DNA of 64,000 nucleotides from MH13 sp042140245 (lineage in GTDB: Bacteria; Pseudomonadota; Alphaproteobacteria; Rhizobiales; MH13): positions 558,001 through 622,000 of the forward strand of contig NZ_CP159483.1 of the NCBI RefSeq assembly GCF_042140245.1, given 5' to 3'. Positions 1 to 9,178 of the stretch are shown piece by piece. Every line of letters begins with the position of its first letter. Position 1 is the first letter of the stretch. The position numbers and the translations under genes were made by a program. The notes beneath the pieces are model-generated. The model ran no database searches and was not told the DNA's origin. It was given only the letters and a program-made list of their open reading frames with translations.

Positions 1-198
1 TCTCCATGACGAACTTCTTTCTGGAGAAGGCTTAACCCCAGTCAGGAACAAGGGCAGTCACCCGCAGGGATGACAAACTTTGCAATCTGCTACGATCAAT
101 TTGATTTTTATTGCTTACTGAGGCAACGGCTCTGTGGGTCCAATTGTTTGAACTCTCGAATCTCCACTTCCGCTCTTTGTAGACGTCGAGGCAGCAGT

Positions 199-1782
199 CT
201 AATCAAACAAGCTTTCCTGCTTGGGTGTCGGACGGGCATCGACGACGCGCTTAGGTTTGGCCGATTTGGGCTTGGAAACCTTAGGCGGCGAACCGCCTGT
301 CGCCTCACCAACAATCGCATCGCGGGTGCCATCGGCCAGTTCGATCTGCACCGCGCCCGCCGCATCCAGCGCTGCGACCTGGCGGAGGGGAGTGCCCGCT
401 TCATCGCGGATAACCGCAAAGCCACGGTCCAGCACGCGGCGGTAGTTGAACGCATCAAGCAGCTTCGCGCGTTGGGCGACCTTGTCCCACTTCACGGTTA
501 GCTGCTGGCGCATGGCGCGCAACATGGCTGCGTCTAAGCGGGCCAGCGTCTTTTGCCCCTCACCCACCAGCCGTTCCACAGCGCGTGGAGATACGCGGCT
601 GCCAAGATTGGCCAGCCGATCTTTTTGCCGTTGGCGACGCTGATCCAGGGCGCGGGTGAGCTTGTCGCCCTGGACACGAACACCCTGACGCCGCTCGGCA
701 ATGCCTTGCGTGATAATGCGCGGAGTAAGCCTCCCTGCCACGCGGTCCAGCCTGCCACGCTGGGTTAATGTCCCGCGTGTCAGCGCTTGGGCCAAGCGTA
801 GGCTCGCCTGATCCAGCCTCTGGCGCGGCGTTGTTAGAAGCGCGTCCGGCTGGGGTAGAGCTCGAGCCAGCGCGCGCAGATCGCGGCGACGGGTTTCGAC
901 GCCTCTTAGTGCTGAGGCCGTCAGGCGGCGGGCAAGATCATCAACGGTGAGCACCAGGTCGGCCTTCACCGGCACCACCATTTCCGCAGCGCCAGTTGGT
1001 GTGGGCGCGCGCACATCGGCGGCATAGTCGATCAGCGTCCAATCGGTCTCATGGCCAACCGCTGAGACCAGCGGGATCATGCTTTCAGCCGCAGCGCGGG
1101 CAACCACTTCCTCATTGAACGACCAAAGATCTTCCAAGCTGCCGCCACCACGCGCAACGATCAGCACGTCCGGCTGGGGGATCGGCCCGCCCGGCTCAAG
1201 TGCGTTGAAGCCATGGATGGCGTTCGCCACTTCCTTAGCGCTGGTCTCGCCCTGCACCCGTACCGGCCAGACCAGAACATGGGCGGGCGTGCGATCTGAC
1301 AGGCGGTGCAAGATATCGCGGATCACGGCGCCGGAGGGTGACGTCACCACGCCAATGACCTTTGGCAAAAAAGGCAAAAGCTGTTTGCGCTCTTCAGCGA
1401 AAAGGCCCTCGGCGGCGAGCTTTTTGCGGCGCTCATCCAGCAGTTTCATCAGCGCACCGACGCCTGCTGGCTCGATCCGGTCGATTACCAGCTGGTAGCG
1501 CGACTGCCCCGGAAAGGTGGTCATGCGTCCGGTGGCAATCACCTCCAAACCTTCTTCAGGCTTGAAGGTCAGCTTGCTGGCCGTGCCCTTCCACATGACA
1601 GAGGAAAGCACAGCGCGATCATCTTTCAGATCGGTGTAGATATGCCCTGATGCAGGTCGGCTGACCCGTCCCAACTCTCCGCGCACCCGCACATAGCCAA
1701 ACGCATCTTCAACGGTGCGCTTGACGGCGGAGGAAATCTCGCTGACGGAGTATTCGGGCGTGTTGGATGGGGTCTCGCTCAT
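199..1782 (-). CDS. xseA: Exodeoxyribonuclease VII large subunit
   Basis: Large, catalytic subunit of ExoVII, which degrades single-stranded DNA to short oligonucleotides in the cytoplasm together with XseB. The 527-residue product has the N-terminal OB-fold (about residues 10-110, with VRGELGRVSRPASGH) and the conserved catalytic block ARGGGSLEDLWSFNEE near residue 210, followed by the long helical C-terminal half rich in Arg and Gln. The frame stays open upstream to 1860, but MSETPSNTPEYSVSEIS at 1782 is the normal N-terminus for this family, and the longer form would run across the rsmE start. No xseB is visible here. It diverges from rsmE with 55 bases between the starts. The 198 bases downstream of its stop hold no gene I can support. 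Confidence 0.95.
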   Translation of the reverse strand: MSETPSNTPEYSVSEISSAVKRTVEDAFGYVRVRGELGRVSRPASGHIYTDLKDDRAVLSSVMWKGTASKLTFKPEEGLEVIATGRMTTFPGQSRYQLVIDRIEPAGVGALMKLLDERRKKLAAEGLFAEERKQLLPFLPKVIGVVTSPSGAVIRDILHRLSDRTPAHVLVWPVRVQGETSAKEVANAIHGFNALEPGGPIPQPDVLIVARGGGSLEDLWSFNEEVVARAAAESMIPLVSAVGHETDWTLIDYAADVRAPTPTGAAEMVVPVKADLVLTVDDLARRLTASALRGVETRRRDLRALARALPQPDALLTTPRQRLDQASLRLAQALTRGTLTQRGRLDRVAGRLTPRIITQGIAERRQGVRVQGDKLTRALDQRRQRQKDRLANLGSRVSPRAVERLVGEGQKTLARLDAAMLRAMRQQLTVKWDKVAQRAKLLDAFNYRRVLDRGFAVIRDEAGTPLRQVAALDAAGAVQIELADGTRDAIVGEATGGSPPKVSKPKSAKPKRVVDARPTPKQESLFD

Positions 1783-1837
1783 GCGAGCACCCTGCCGCGC
1801 CCATCGATTCGGAGCAAGGGTTTCGGAGCATGCGTTG

Positions 1838-2584
1838 ATGCCCCCCAGAGTGGATTTCAAAAGCCAGAGGCTCTTTGTGGAGCACGACCTGCAAGAAGGC
1901 GCAGAGCACGCTTTGTCAGAGGCACATGCGCACTATCTGCTGACCGTTCTGCGCATGGAGACCTGCGCTACGCTGTTGGTGTTCAATGGAAAAGACGGCG
2001 AATGGCGGGTGGAAGTGACTCGGCAAAGCAAGCGGGCGGGATCGCTGCGCGTGCTCAGCCAAACGCGACCGCAAACCCCGCTCAATGATCTGACATTGCT
2101 CTTCGCTCCCATCAAAAAAGAGCGCATGGATTGGATGGTGCAGAAGGCGGTCGAGATGGGTGCCGGAACCATCCGCCCGGTGATCACCGAGCACACCCAG
2201 AACCAGAAAATACGGACCGACAAACTCAACGCCAACATCATTGAGGCGGCGGAGCAATGTGGAGTTTTGGCGGTGCCAACCCTGCAGACGGTCTGCTCAT
2301 TGGAGGCGTTAGTCCGCTCTTGGGAAGCGGACCGTCCGCTTTTTTGGTGTGACGAAATCGCTTTCGTATCGTCTCCGTCCGGACTGTTGGCGGACTATCG
2401 CGACCAGCCCAAGGCGGTTTTGATTGGTCCAGAAGGTGGCTTCAGCCAGCAAGAACGCGAACTGCTTTTGGCGCAACCCTTTGCCCATGCCATCTCACTT
2501 GGTCCTCGGATTCTGCGCGCCGACACTGCAGCGGTGGCCGCGCTGACAGTCATTCAGCTGGTGGCGGGCGACTGGCGCACCTGA
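1838..2584 (+). CDS. rsmE: 16S rRNA (uracil(1498)-N3)-methyltransferase RsmE
   Basis: SPOUT-class methyltransferase that makes m3U1498 in 16S rRNA using SAM. The 248-residue protein has the N-terminal PUA-like part (HYLLTVLRM, VFNGKDGEW), the Lys-rich KKERMDWMVQKAVEMGAG block, and the C-terminal SAM-binding trefoil knot signature VLIGPEGGFSQQERE followed by LGPRILRADTAAVAAL. I chose ATG 1838 (MPPRVDF) rather than the upstream open frame, because a GGAG lies at 1825-1828 and the extension would overlap xseA. It is divergent from xseA. Its last 31 bases overlap the 3' end of the MATE gene on the other strand, so the two genes share one tail-to-tail end without room for a separate terminator. 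Confidence 0.95.
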   Translation: MPPRVDFKSQRLFVEHDLQEGAEHALSEAHAHYLLTVLRMETCATLLVFNGKDGEWRVEVTRQSKRAGSLRVLSQTRPQTPLNDLTLLFAPIKKERMDWMVQKAVEMGAGTIRPVITEHTQNQKIRTDKLNANIIEAAEQCGVLAVPTLQTVCSLEALVRSWEADRPLFWCDEIAFVSSPSGLLADYRDQPKAVLIGPEGGFSQQERELLLAQPFAHAISLGPRILRADTAAVAALTVIQLVAGDWRT

Positions 2585-3933
2585 GGAAACGTCTCATCCA
2601 TCCGGCGCGGCAAGATCAGGCCGAGCGTGATGCCGCGCGCGCCTAGAAACAACAGCAAGCTCAACCAAAGACCGGTGTTCCCCATGGCGGGCGTCAACGT
2701 GTAGGCGGCAACCAAAAACAGCGCCAGCGAAGCCAGCATCATATTCCGCATATCCCGTGACCAGGTGGCGCCGATATAGATGCCATCCATCAGGAAAGCG
2801 CCCATGCCGATAATGGGCGTGAGCGATGCGAACACCAGGAACTGACGCCCAACCTCGCGGATCTCTTCCGCAGGCGTCATGAAGTCTAGCAAAGCTCCAC
2901 CCGCCAGGAAAAAGACGCCGGTGGCAAAGCCTGAAAAGATGATCGACCAAAAAGCGCAAAGTTTCACCGCCCGCACAAACGGTTTGCGCCGCCGTGCACC
3001 GACCGCGCGTCCGACAAGCTGCTCAGCAGCTGTTGCCATGCCGTCCAAAAAATACCCCGCCAAAAGGAAGTATTTTTCCAAAATCGCGTTGGCTGCCAGC
3101 ACAACCTCGCCCTGTTGGGCTGACAGCCGGGTGAAGGTGGCAAACGCAAACAGCAGCGCAAAAGAGCGGATCATGATGTCGCGATTGACGCCCATCATGC
3201 GGACAAGCTCAGCGCGATCGAGCACCTCGGCCCGGGTCGGCCAACCCCCATTTTCAAGCGCAGATTTTCTAAGGCGCAGCCAAACCAGAACCAGCCCAAG
3301 CAGCAAAGCCACCAGCTCGCCCAAAACGCTGGCGAACGCGACACCCGCCACCCCCCAGTCGAAGACCAGCACGAACAGAATGTTGAGCGCGATGTTGGTG
3401 AGGTTGAGCACCGTTTGCAGTGCAAGACCCGTCATCGCTTCGCCACGACCCAAAAAGTAGCCGAGCACGGCATAGTTGGAGAGCGTGAGTGGCGCTGCCA
3501 GAATGCGCACGGAGAAATAGACGATCACCGCCTCTTGCACGCGCTCGGTGCCACCAATGAACCACAGGCTTGCTTGAAGGAGCGGCGTTTGGAGCAGGAT
3601 GGCCAGCAAGCCGATGCCCAATGCCAAGATCAACGCGCGGGCGAGAATGGCCGCTTCCTCGCGGCTACGCCTGGCACCAAATGCCTGAGCAACCAGGCCC
3701 GTGGTGCCCGAGCGCAGAAAGTTCATGGTGGCGAACAGGATATCGAAGATGATGCCGCCAATGGCGATGGCGCCGATGAGCGCGGCGTCACTCAGCTGAC
3801 CGATGGTCCACGTGTCGGCCAGACCCACCAGGGGCGTGGAGATGAACGCCAGTGTCATCGGCGCAGCGATGGCGAACACCGAGCGGTGGGTGACCGAGAA
3901 ATCCTCGGTCTGTGTCGCGGACCGTTCTGTCAT
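2554..3933 (-). CDS. MATE family efflux transporter (DinF/NorM type)
   Basis: Inner-membrane multidrug or organic-cation exporter of the MATE family, 459 residues with about twelve hydrophobic segments arranged as two similar halves. The first segment carries AIAAPMTLAFISTPLVGLADTWTIG-like sequence typical of the DinF-like branch (positions 17-43), with the conserved GATGLVAQ-type stretch here as GTTGLVAQAFGA. Substrate cannot be read from sequence. It begins 18 bases after the stop of the cytochrome b561 gene, so the two are probably co-transcribed, though a functional link is not evident. The 3' end overlaps rsmE on the other strand by 31 bases. Confidence 0.9.
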   Translation of the reverse strand: MTERSATQTEDFSVTHRSVFAIAAPMTLAFISTPLVGLADTWTIGQLSDAALIGAIAIGGIIFDILFATMNFLRSGTTGLVAQAFGARRSREEAAILARALILALGIGLLAILLQTPLLQASLWFIGGTERVQEAVIVYFSVRILAAPLTLSNYAVLGYFLGRGEAMTGLALQTVLNLTNIALNILFVLVFDWGVAGVAFASVLGELVALLLGLVLVWLRLRKSALENGGWPTRAEVLDRAELVRMMGVNRDIMIRSFALLFAFATFTRLSAQQGEVVLAANAILEKYFLLAGYFLDGMATAAEQLVGRAVGARRRKPFVRAVKLCAFWSIIFSGFATGVFFLAGGALLDFMTPAEEIREVGRQFLVFASLTPIIGMGAFLMDGIYIGATWSRDMRNMMLASLALFLVAAYTLTPAMGNTGLWLSLLLFLGARGITLGLILPRRMDETFPQVRQSPATS

Positions 3934-3951
3934 TTCAAGTAAGGCAGTCGC

Positions 3952-4551
3952 TTAGGATTTCTTCTGAGGAAGCATCCGCATCAAGAGTCCGTCTTTGAGG
4001 AACAGCTGATGCCGCAACACAAGACCGACATGACCGATGATAGCAGCTAGGAGCACATAGCCTGAGATGATGTGGGTCCATTTGGCGATGAACGCCAGTT
4101 CTTCCCATTTGCCAATGGGATTTGGCATCCGCCACACGCCAAAAAGGTTCACTCCAAAGTCGCCCGCCATCACATAGAGATAACCAGAGACAGGCATGAT
4201 GAACATCGCCGCATAGAGCACCTGCTCGGCGCGGTGAATGAAGCGCTGCTCACCTTGTGACAGTGTTGGAGCCCAGTCCGGCAGCTGCCCGACCTTGCGG
4301 TTGATGAGGCGGGGTATGGCAATGGCCAAGGCCAAAAGGCCCAAGGATTTGTGCCAGTTGTAATAGATGGCCTGCGTTAACCCGAGAACCAGTTCCCCGC
4401 GCGCCATGTCGGTCATGATGTTGCCGCCCACATATTGGAGCGCGAACAGAATGACGATCAGCCAATGGAAAAGCTTGGTGAGGGCACCATAGCCCTCCTG
4501 CGTGTTGCTAAGACCCAACTTTTCACCCCCCTCACGCACATTTGCGGTCAA
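3952..4551 (-). CDS. Cytochrome b561 family protein
   Basis: Four-helix di-haem b membrane protein of about 199 residues. The family moves electrons between quinol and other carriers in the inner membrane. Visible features are an N-terminal LTKLFHWLIV segment, NWHKSLGLLALAI, HRAEQVLYAAMFIMPVSGYLY and a last segment WTHIISGYVLLAAIIGHVGLVLRH; the histidines in these helices are the expected haem ligands. The start is uncertain: the first codon used here is TTG 4551, but a GAGG-rich sequence precedes a TTG at 4518, which would give a more usual N-terminus (GLSNTQEGYGALTK). It probably heads a two-gene unit with the MATE exporter 18 bases downstream. The partner electron donor or acceptor is unknown. 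Confidence 0.85.
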   Translation of the reverse strand: MTANVREGGEKLGLSNTQEGYGALTKLFHWLIVILFALQYVGGNIMTDMARGELVLGLTQAIYYNWHKSLGLLALAIAIPRLINRKVGQLPDWAPTLSQGEQRFIHRAEQVLYAAMFIMPVSGYLYVMAGDFGVNLFGVWRMPNPIGKWEELAFIAKWTHIISGYVLLAAIIGHVGLVLRHQLFLKDGLLMRMLPQKKS

Positions 4552-4861
4552 CCAAAACCGGGACGCTATACCGGAATCGACGGGAAGGAAAACTACTCAA
4601 CGGGATAGGCTAGAAGACGCCTGGACCCGTGCCCTTAAACCCGCTTTTGGTTAGTTGGTCCCAGCCTTACAGCTTCACCTGTGACACAGCGTTTCGTTGC
4701 CTTGGTTTTGGAAAAATCGACCGGCGCGGGCAAGATTTGGCTCACAGCCGCACAGCTATGGCGAACACCGATCAAAGGATAGCGTGGAGCAAGCTGGCCA
4801 ATTGGAAAGATGGGGGCAGCACGCCGAGGCGTGCTGCTTTTGTTGGAAACACTCAGCTTGA
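4552..4861. other. Intergenic region with a + strand terminator but no gene
   Basis: The 310 bases separate the starts of the cytochrome b561 gene (leftward) from the stop of the BCCT gene (also leftward). No credible open frame exists on either strand. The notable element is an intrinsic terminator pointing rightward at 4816-4841 (listed separately), which has no annotated + strand gene ahead of it. This would fit a small RNA of up to about 200 nt transcribed rightward from inside the region, or a device blocking antisense transcription into BCCT. I could not match it to SRP RNA, tmRNA or 6S RNA by eye. Confidence 0.35.
4816..4841 (+). terminator. Intrinsic terminator, + strand
   Basis: A perfect 10-bp inverted repeat, GCAGCACGCC (4816-4825) and GGCGTGCTGC (4828-4837), is followed directly by TTTT at 4838-4841. 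The U-tract lies on the right-hand side only, so it acts on rightward transcripts. No + strand gene precedes it. Confidence 0.7.
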
Positions 4862-6553
4862 CTATTCCGCAGGAGCGGTCGCCGGGCCGGTCTCCTCGTC
4901 ACTCACAAATGTGGTCGGCAGACCAAGCTTTTCGCGTTGCCCATCCTTGTAGATGGCACGGATCAGCGAAAGACCCATCAGCACCATCACAAGGCTAAAG
5001 GGTAGAGCACCGATCACCATGGCCGTCTGAATGGCCCCAAGACCCCCAGCAATGATCAAGCCGCCAACCACGAAGGCAAGCGCTGCACCCCAAAAGAGGA
5101 TGTGCGGCCGCGCCTTGGGCCCTTCATCGCCAGCAGCGTTGATCGTGTTGATGATCAACACGGCACTGTCGGCAGAGGTGACCAAATAGGTCAGAAGCAA
5201 GATCACCACGACGACGGACATGATGTAAGCAAGCCCGTCACTGAGCATGACCGAAAGCATCGCGAACAGCTGGTCGGCTTGGCCTGCGCCAGCGATTGCG
5301 CCATCGGCGATTCCGGTTAGCTCCAGATCGATGGCAGTACCACCAACCAAGGCGAACCAGACGAAACACATGACCGCTGGGATCATCATCGCGCCCAGGA
5401 CGTACTCACGAATTGTGCGTCCTTTGGAGATGCGGGCAAGGAACACACCGACAAACGGTGCAAACGCAATCCACCAAGCCCAGTAAAAAATGGTCCAGCC
5501 GCCCTGCCAACTGGCCAAAGCATCGCCGGTTTCGGTGCCGTCAGCGGCCCAAACGGTCAGGAAGTTGCCTGGGATCGACACCAGATAGTCGAAGAGGCCG
5601 ACCAGAAGGGCCTGTGCCCCGAAGAACGTCGATCCGAACAGCAGGAAAAAGGCTAGGATGAAGAAGCTCAAACCCATATTGATGTTGGACAGCCACTTGA
5701 TGCCTTTACCAACACCGGACAGGGCGGAAAGGGTGGATGCGCCCATAATGATGATCAGCGCAAAGATGATACCAAGCGTTGATGATGAGCGCTCGCCAGC
5801 CTCGTTCACACTGAAAAGCCAGTCACCGAATCCAATGCGTGACAGGCCAGAGATAAACTGTTCGACACCGAAGCCCAGGGTCTGAGCAACGCCAAGAACA
5901 GTGGCCACCACAGCGACGATATCAACCACATGGCCTACGGGACCAGACAACCTCTGGCCAAAGATTGGCGTCAGAGCTGAGCGGATCGTCAGCGGCAAAC
6001 CCCGGCGATACGAAAAGAATGCCAACGCCAGGCCAACAATGGCGTAACAGGCCCAAGCAGCCAAACCCCAATGCGTGAACGACCAGATATAGGCATCGCG
6101 CACATTGCCTGCTGTGCTGCCTTCGGTGAGACCCTGAATGGTCGCAGGGTTTGCCGCAAAATGGTACATCGGCTCGGCGGTTGCGAAGGTCAGCATACCG
6201 ATGCCGATACCAGCGCCGAACATCATGGAGAACCAAGAGAAGTTGGTGAATTCAGGCTTGTCTTCGTCAACACCCAGCTTCATGCGCCCGGCTGCTGGCC
6301 ACAGCGCCAAGGCAAAACAGAGCACAAGAAAGAAAGCGACGGAGTAGACGTACCAATAGTTGAATGAAGCCAGAATGATGCTGTTCAGCGCACCGAGAAC
6401 GCCGGCAGCCTGGTCGGGGAAGGCGACGGCCCAAAGGATCAAACCACCCACAAGGATCTTGGCGGTGATGGTCACATCTTTGGTGAAACCACGATAAAAG
6501 CCAGACTTGGCAACGCGGATGGGAAGGTCGGTGATGGGTGGTTTAATAGCCAT
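4862..6553 (-). CDS. BCCT family transporter (betaine/choline/carnitine)
   Basis: Secondary transporter of quaternary ammonium or sulfonium compatible solutes (glycine betaine, choline, DMSP and relatives) in the inner membrane, usually sodium- or proton-coupled. The 563-residue protein has about twelve membrane segments, the Gly-rich FGAGIGIGMLTFATAEP in TM3 and the family signature FYWAWWIAFAPFVGVFLAR with the Trp box near residue 330. The ATG at 6553 has GAGGA 4-5 bases upstream. It stands alone on the minus strand, with a weak terminator and a small open frame further upstream. The specific substrate cannot be assigned. Its presence supports a saline habitat. Confidence 0.93.
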   Translation of the reverse strand: MAIKPPITDLPIRVAKSGFYRGFTKDVTITAKILVGGLILWAVAFPDQAAGVLGALNSIILASFNYWYVYSVAFFLVLCFALALWPAAGRMKLGVDEDKPEFTNFSWFSMMFGAGIGIGMLTFATAEPMYHFAANPATIQGLTEGSTAGNVRDAYIWSFTHWGLAAWACYAIVGLALAFFSYRRGLPLTIRSALTPIFGQRLSGPVGHVVDIVAVVATVLGVAQTLGFGVEQFISGLSRIGFGDWLFSVNEAGERSSSTLGIIFALIIIMGASTLSALSGVGKGIKWLSNINMGLSFFILAFFLLFGSTFFGAQALLVGLFDYLVSIPGNFLTVWAADGTETGDALASWQGGWTIFYWAWWIAFAPFVGVFLARISKGRTIREYVLGAMMIPAVMCFVWFALVGGTAIDLELTGIADGAIAGAGQADQLFAMLSVMLSDGLAYIMSVVVVILLLTYLVTSADSAVLIINTINAAGDEGPKARPHILFWGAALAFVVGGLIIAGGLGAIQTAMVIGALPFSLVMVLMGLSLIRAIYKDGQREKLGLPTTFVSDEETGPATAPAE

Positions 6554-6671
6554 GAATCCTCAAGGGTCTGACGAACAACCTTAAGTTTGGCTGACCGAAT
6601 AAAAACTGTTTGGGCTTGGTTTTACCGAACGATGTCGGCGACCTTAGGTAGCAGGCGCTTTGGGTAATTGC

Positions 6672-6693
6672 AAAAAAGCCCCAAGGGCCGAGC
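6672..6693 (-). terminator. Probable intrinsic terminator, minus strand
   Basis: Read leftward, a short G+C stem (GCCC, loop TTG, GGGC) is followed by six T residues (plus-strand AAAAAA at 6672-6677). It sits immediately after the stop of the 61-codon frame at 6694 and would end transcripts from the GGDEF-EAL gene. The stem is only four to five pairs, so it is not strong. Confidence 0.5.
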
Positions 6694-6879
6694 TCAAACG
6701 GGATTGGATTGGGCTTTGTTCATCCAGCAAATCTGGCACGGCGGGCGCGGCGCGGTGGGACCGTCTGACAGGCCAGTGAGATCAGTCAGGCTATCTTTGA
6801 TGAAGGGCTCGTCCGATCTTTCGAATGGCCGGTAAGCGTGCTTGATCTGACCAACAGCAGTCATCATGCAAGGACGCAT
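6694..6879 (-). CDS. Small hypothetical protein, doubtful
   Basis: A 61-codon frame beginning ten bases after the GGDEF-EAL gene stops and ending right at the probable terminator. An AGAAG-type sequence precedes the ATG. The product is basic at the start, Pro-rich in the second half (PTAPRPPCQICW) and has one CxxC. I recognise no family. In its favour is the tight fit between the upstream gene and the terminator; against it are its short length and unremarkable composition. Without it the stretch would simply be a 190-base 3' untranslated region. Confidence 0.3.
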   Translation of the reverse strand: MRPCMMTAVGQIKHAYRPFERSDEPFIKDSLTDLTGLSDGPTAPRPPCQICWMNKAQSNPV

Positions 6880-6888
6880 AGACTTCTT

Positions 6889-8919
6889 CTACGCCACTGA
6901 TTTTTCGATAAAACCTACCGGTAACATCTTGGCCAGTTCGTCGGCGGGCACAGCCTGACTGAACAAAAAGCCCTGGACCTCATCGCAGTGGTGGTGTTTC
7001 AGCCACTCCAACTGCTCGGACCGTTCTACACCCTCGGCCACGGTGGTAGCGCCAATCTGCTTGGCCAGGGCAAAGATCAATTGCAGCAACGGTCCGGTTT
7101 CAGGAAGTTTTTGCACAAAGCTCATGTCGAGTTTCACGCACTGCACCGGAAAGCGGGAGATGTGCACGAGGTTGGAATAGCCAGTGCCAAAGTCATCGAG
7201 CGCCAGACGGAAGCCGAGCTCAGTGATGCGGTGCACTTTCTCGGCCACCTCCGCATCATCGCCACACAGAGAGGTTTCAGTGATTTCCAGTTCCAGACAC
7301 CGGGTTGGAAACTCAGCCTTGGCCGCCACCTCTTCAAACAGCGTGACTATGCCTGGGGATTGAAACTGTTTGGGTGAGATGTTCACCGACACATCGATTG
7401 CGATGTTTTGACGGTGCCAAATATTCAGTTGCTCGCACGCTTTGCGGCAGACCATGTCACCAATCTGATCGATCACGCCCATCTCCTCGCAAACAGGGAT
7501 GAAGCGATTGGGTGGAATGTAGCCACGATCAGGGTGCTTCCAGCGGATCAGCGCTTCAGCGGCAACGATCGTCTGGGTGCGGATGTCGAACCTTGGCTGG
7601 TAGTGCAGCGTGAACGCATCACTGGCGAGCGCCTTTTTGATTTCGCTCTCAAGCCAGATGCGCTCATCGGCCTCTGCGCCCAGGCTTTCATCGAAAATGG
7701 TGAAAGCGTTCCTGCCAACACGTTTGGAATGGTAGAGTGCGATATCGGCCTGCTTCATGATGGCCGACCAACTCATATCAGGGGTTAGCTGAAAGACCGC
7801 AGCGCCGATGCTGGTGGTGATGTCGAGCTGAACCGATCCGCAGTCAACCGGCGCACGCACATGGGTGCAAATCTCATCCAACCGTCGGCGCAGTACGTCC
7901 ACATCGCTGAAATCATTGAGCAAAACCACGAACTCATCGCCGCCCATGCGGGCCATGATATCGGAGCTTCGCAGCTGCTGTTGAACGCGCGTTGCAAAGG
8001 CAATCAAGATCGTGTCGCCCACCTCGTGGCCAAAGGTGTCGTTGACCTGCTTGAACTTGTCGATGTCGAGAAAGAGCAGTGCATAGTCTTGGCAGGATGT
8101 CTCGGCATTGTCGCGCAACCCGTCCATATGCTGCTGAATGGCGGAACGATTGTAGCACCCCGTCAGCTGATCCCTATCGGCCAAGTAACGGGCGTGGTCG
8201 CGGGCATTCTTCAGCTCCGAAACGTCCATAGCGGTAACCAGCAGCGCCTGATCGCCGGTGGCAGCGTCCAGGCACCGTTTGACGCTGAAGTCGAACCAAC
8301 GCGAACCTTGAGCGGTGCGCACTTGGGCCACATGGCGACACTCTCCTTCGCTTTGCCAGCTGCGCGTCACATGTTTGAAGTCAGAGCTCAGCGCAAATAG
8401 GTCTTTGAAGGTTGTCATGGTCGCCGGAACGGCATTGCGCGCCGCCGGATTCATATAAAGAGGCCGTCCATCCAACGCGCATAGGGTGATCATGACATCC
8501 GTGTGCAGCAAGGCTTCAGCGCTGCGCAGCGCTTCGGACCGCTCTTCGCTTTCGCCTTTGGCCTCGCACATCATGGCCATGCGACCATCAGGCATGATGA
8601 ATCCGGTGTAGGAGATGTTCAACGTGTGCGGCACGCCACCGGGATAGATCGTCCAGATCTCGTTGAACTCAGCATCACTGGCATAAAAATCGTTCTGATA
8701 CTGCTTCAAGCGCTTGGCGACGGTCGAGGACATGCCTTCGCTGAGGTCGCGGGTGCGTAACTGCTCTTCGCTGTCGGCCTGCCAGATGCTCAAAGCTGCT
8801 TCATTGGCGAACGCGATGCGGGTGTTGTCTGTATCATACACCCAAACAGGCGTTTTTAACCGCCGCGCAAGCGCAAACGGATCATCCGTCTTGTTCGATG
8901 CGTTGTCTTTGCTTGCCAC
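6889..8919 (-). CDS. PAS-PAS-GGDEF-EAL cyclic-di-GMP signalling protein
   Basis: Cytoplasmic, 676 residues, no membrane segment. Two PAS-like sensor domains (about 15-115 and 130-235) precede a diguanylate cyclase domain with intact GGDEF at 326-330 and an RxxD inhibitory site (RSSD, 317-320) exactly five residues before it. The EAL phosphodiesterase domain follows, with EAL at 455-457, NISPKQF, ELEITET, DDFGTGYS, KLDMSF and AEGVE all present. Both catalytic domains therefore look competent, and which activity dominates cannot be told from sequence. It is transcribed alone or with the small frame downstream. The 259 bases upstream to the deacetylase gene contain no other gene. Confidence 0.93.
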   Translation of the reverse strand: MASKDNASNKTDDPFALARRLKTPVWVYDTDNTRIAFANEAALSIWQADSEEQLRTRDLSEGMSSTVAKRLKQYQNDFYASDAEFNEIWTIYPGGVPHTLNISYTGFIMPDGRMAMMCEAKGESEERSEALRSAEALLHTDVMITLCALDGRPLYMNPAARNAVPATMTTFKDLFALSSDFKHVTRSWQSEGECRHVAQVRTAQGSRWFDFSVKRCLDAATGDQALLVTAMDVSELKNARDHARYLADRDQLTGCYNRSAIQQHMDGLRDNAETSCQDYALLFLDIDKFKQVNDTFGHEVGDTILIAFATRVQQQLRSSDIMARMGGDEFVVLLNDFSDVDVLRRRLDEICTHVRAPVDCGSVQLDITTSIGAAVFQLTPDMSWSAIMKQADIALYHSKRVGRNAFTIFDESLGAEADERIWLESEIKKALASDAFTLHYQPRFDIRTQTIVAAEALIRWKHPDRGYIPPNRFIPVCEEMGVIDQIGDMVCRKACEQLNIWHRQNIAIDVSVNISPKQFQSPGIVTLFEEVAAKAEFPTRCLELEITETSLCGDDAEVAEKVHRITELGFRLALDDFGTGYSNLVHISRFPVQCVKLDMSFVQKLPETGPLLQLIFALAKQIGATTVAEGVERSEQLEWLKHHHCDEVQGFLFSQAVPADELAKMLPVGFIEKSVA

Positions 8920-9178
8920 AATCCGCGTCCCCTCAAAGCGCCCTGCCGGGAATGATTGAACCGTCTTCTTCTCGTTCAGAACGCGCTATCGTGGTACAAT
9001 GGCCACCTTAATGAAGGCTTTGTCGGCCCCAGTTTCCGGCACTTTCAGCCCGGTTACATGGGATTTTGGCTTATCGCTCGTTAACAGCATTGCGCGCAAT
9101 CGAAATGAAATCGGCGGCAAGTGACGGCCACCTCCAACTCCCTTCGCTTTTTGTTCTCTGCCGCCTATATCGGCCAGG

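Noticed and set aside
1..198. A second gene downstream of xseA (such as DUF2093), or a gene start at the left edge
   Set aside because: The minus-strand frame ending at 108 lies mostly inside xseA and shows no family pattern, and the ATG at position 7 is too close to the edge to judge.
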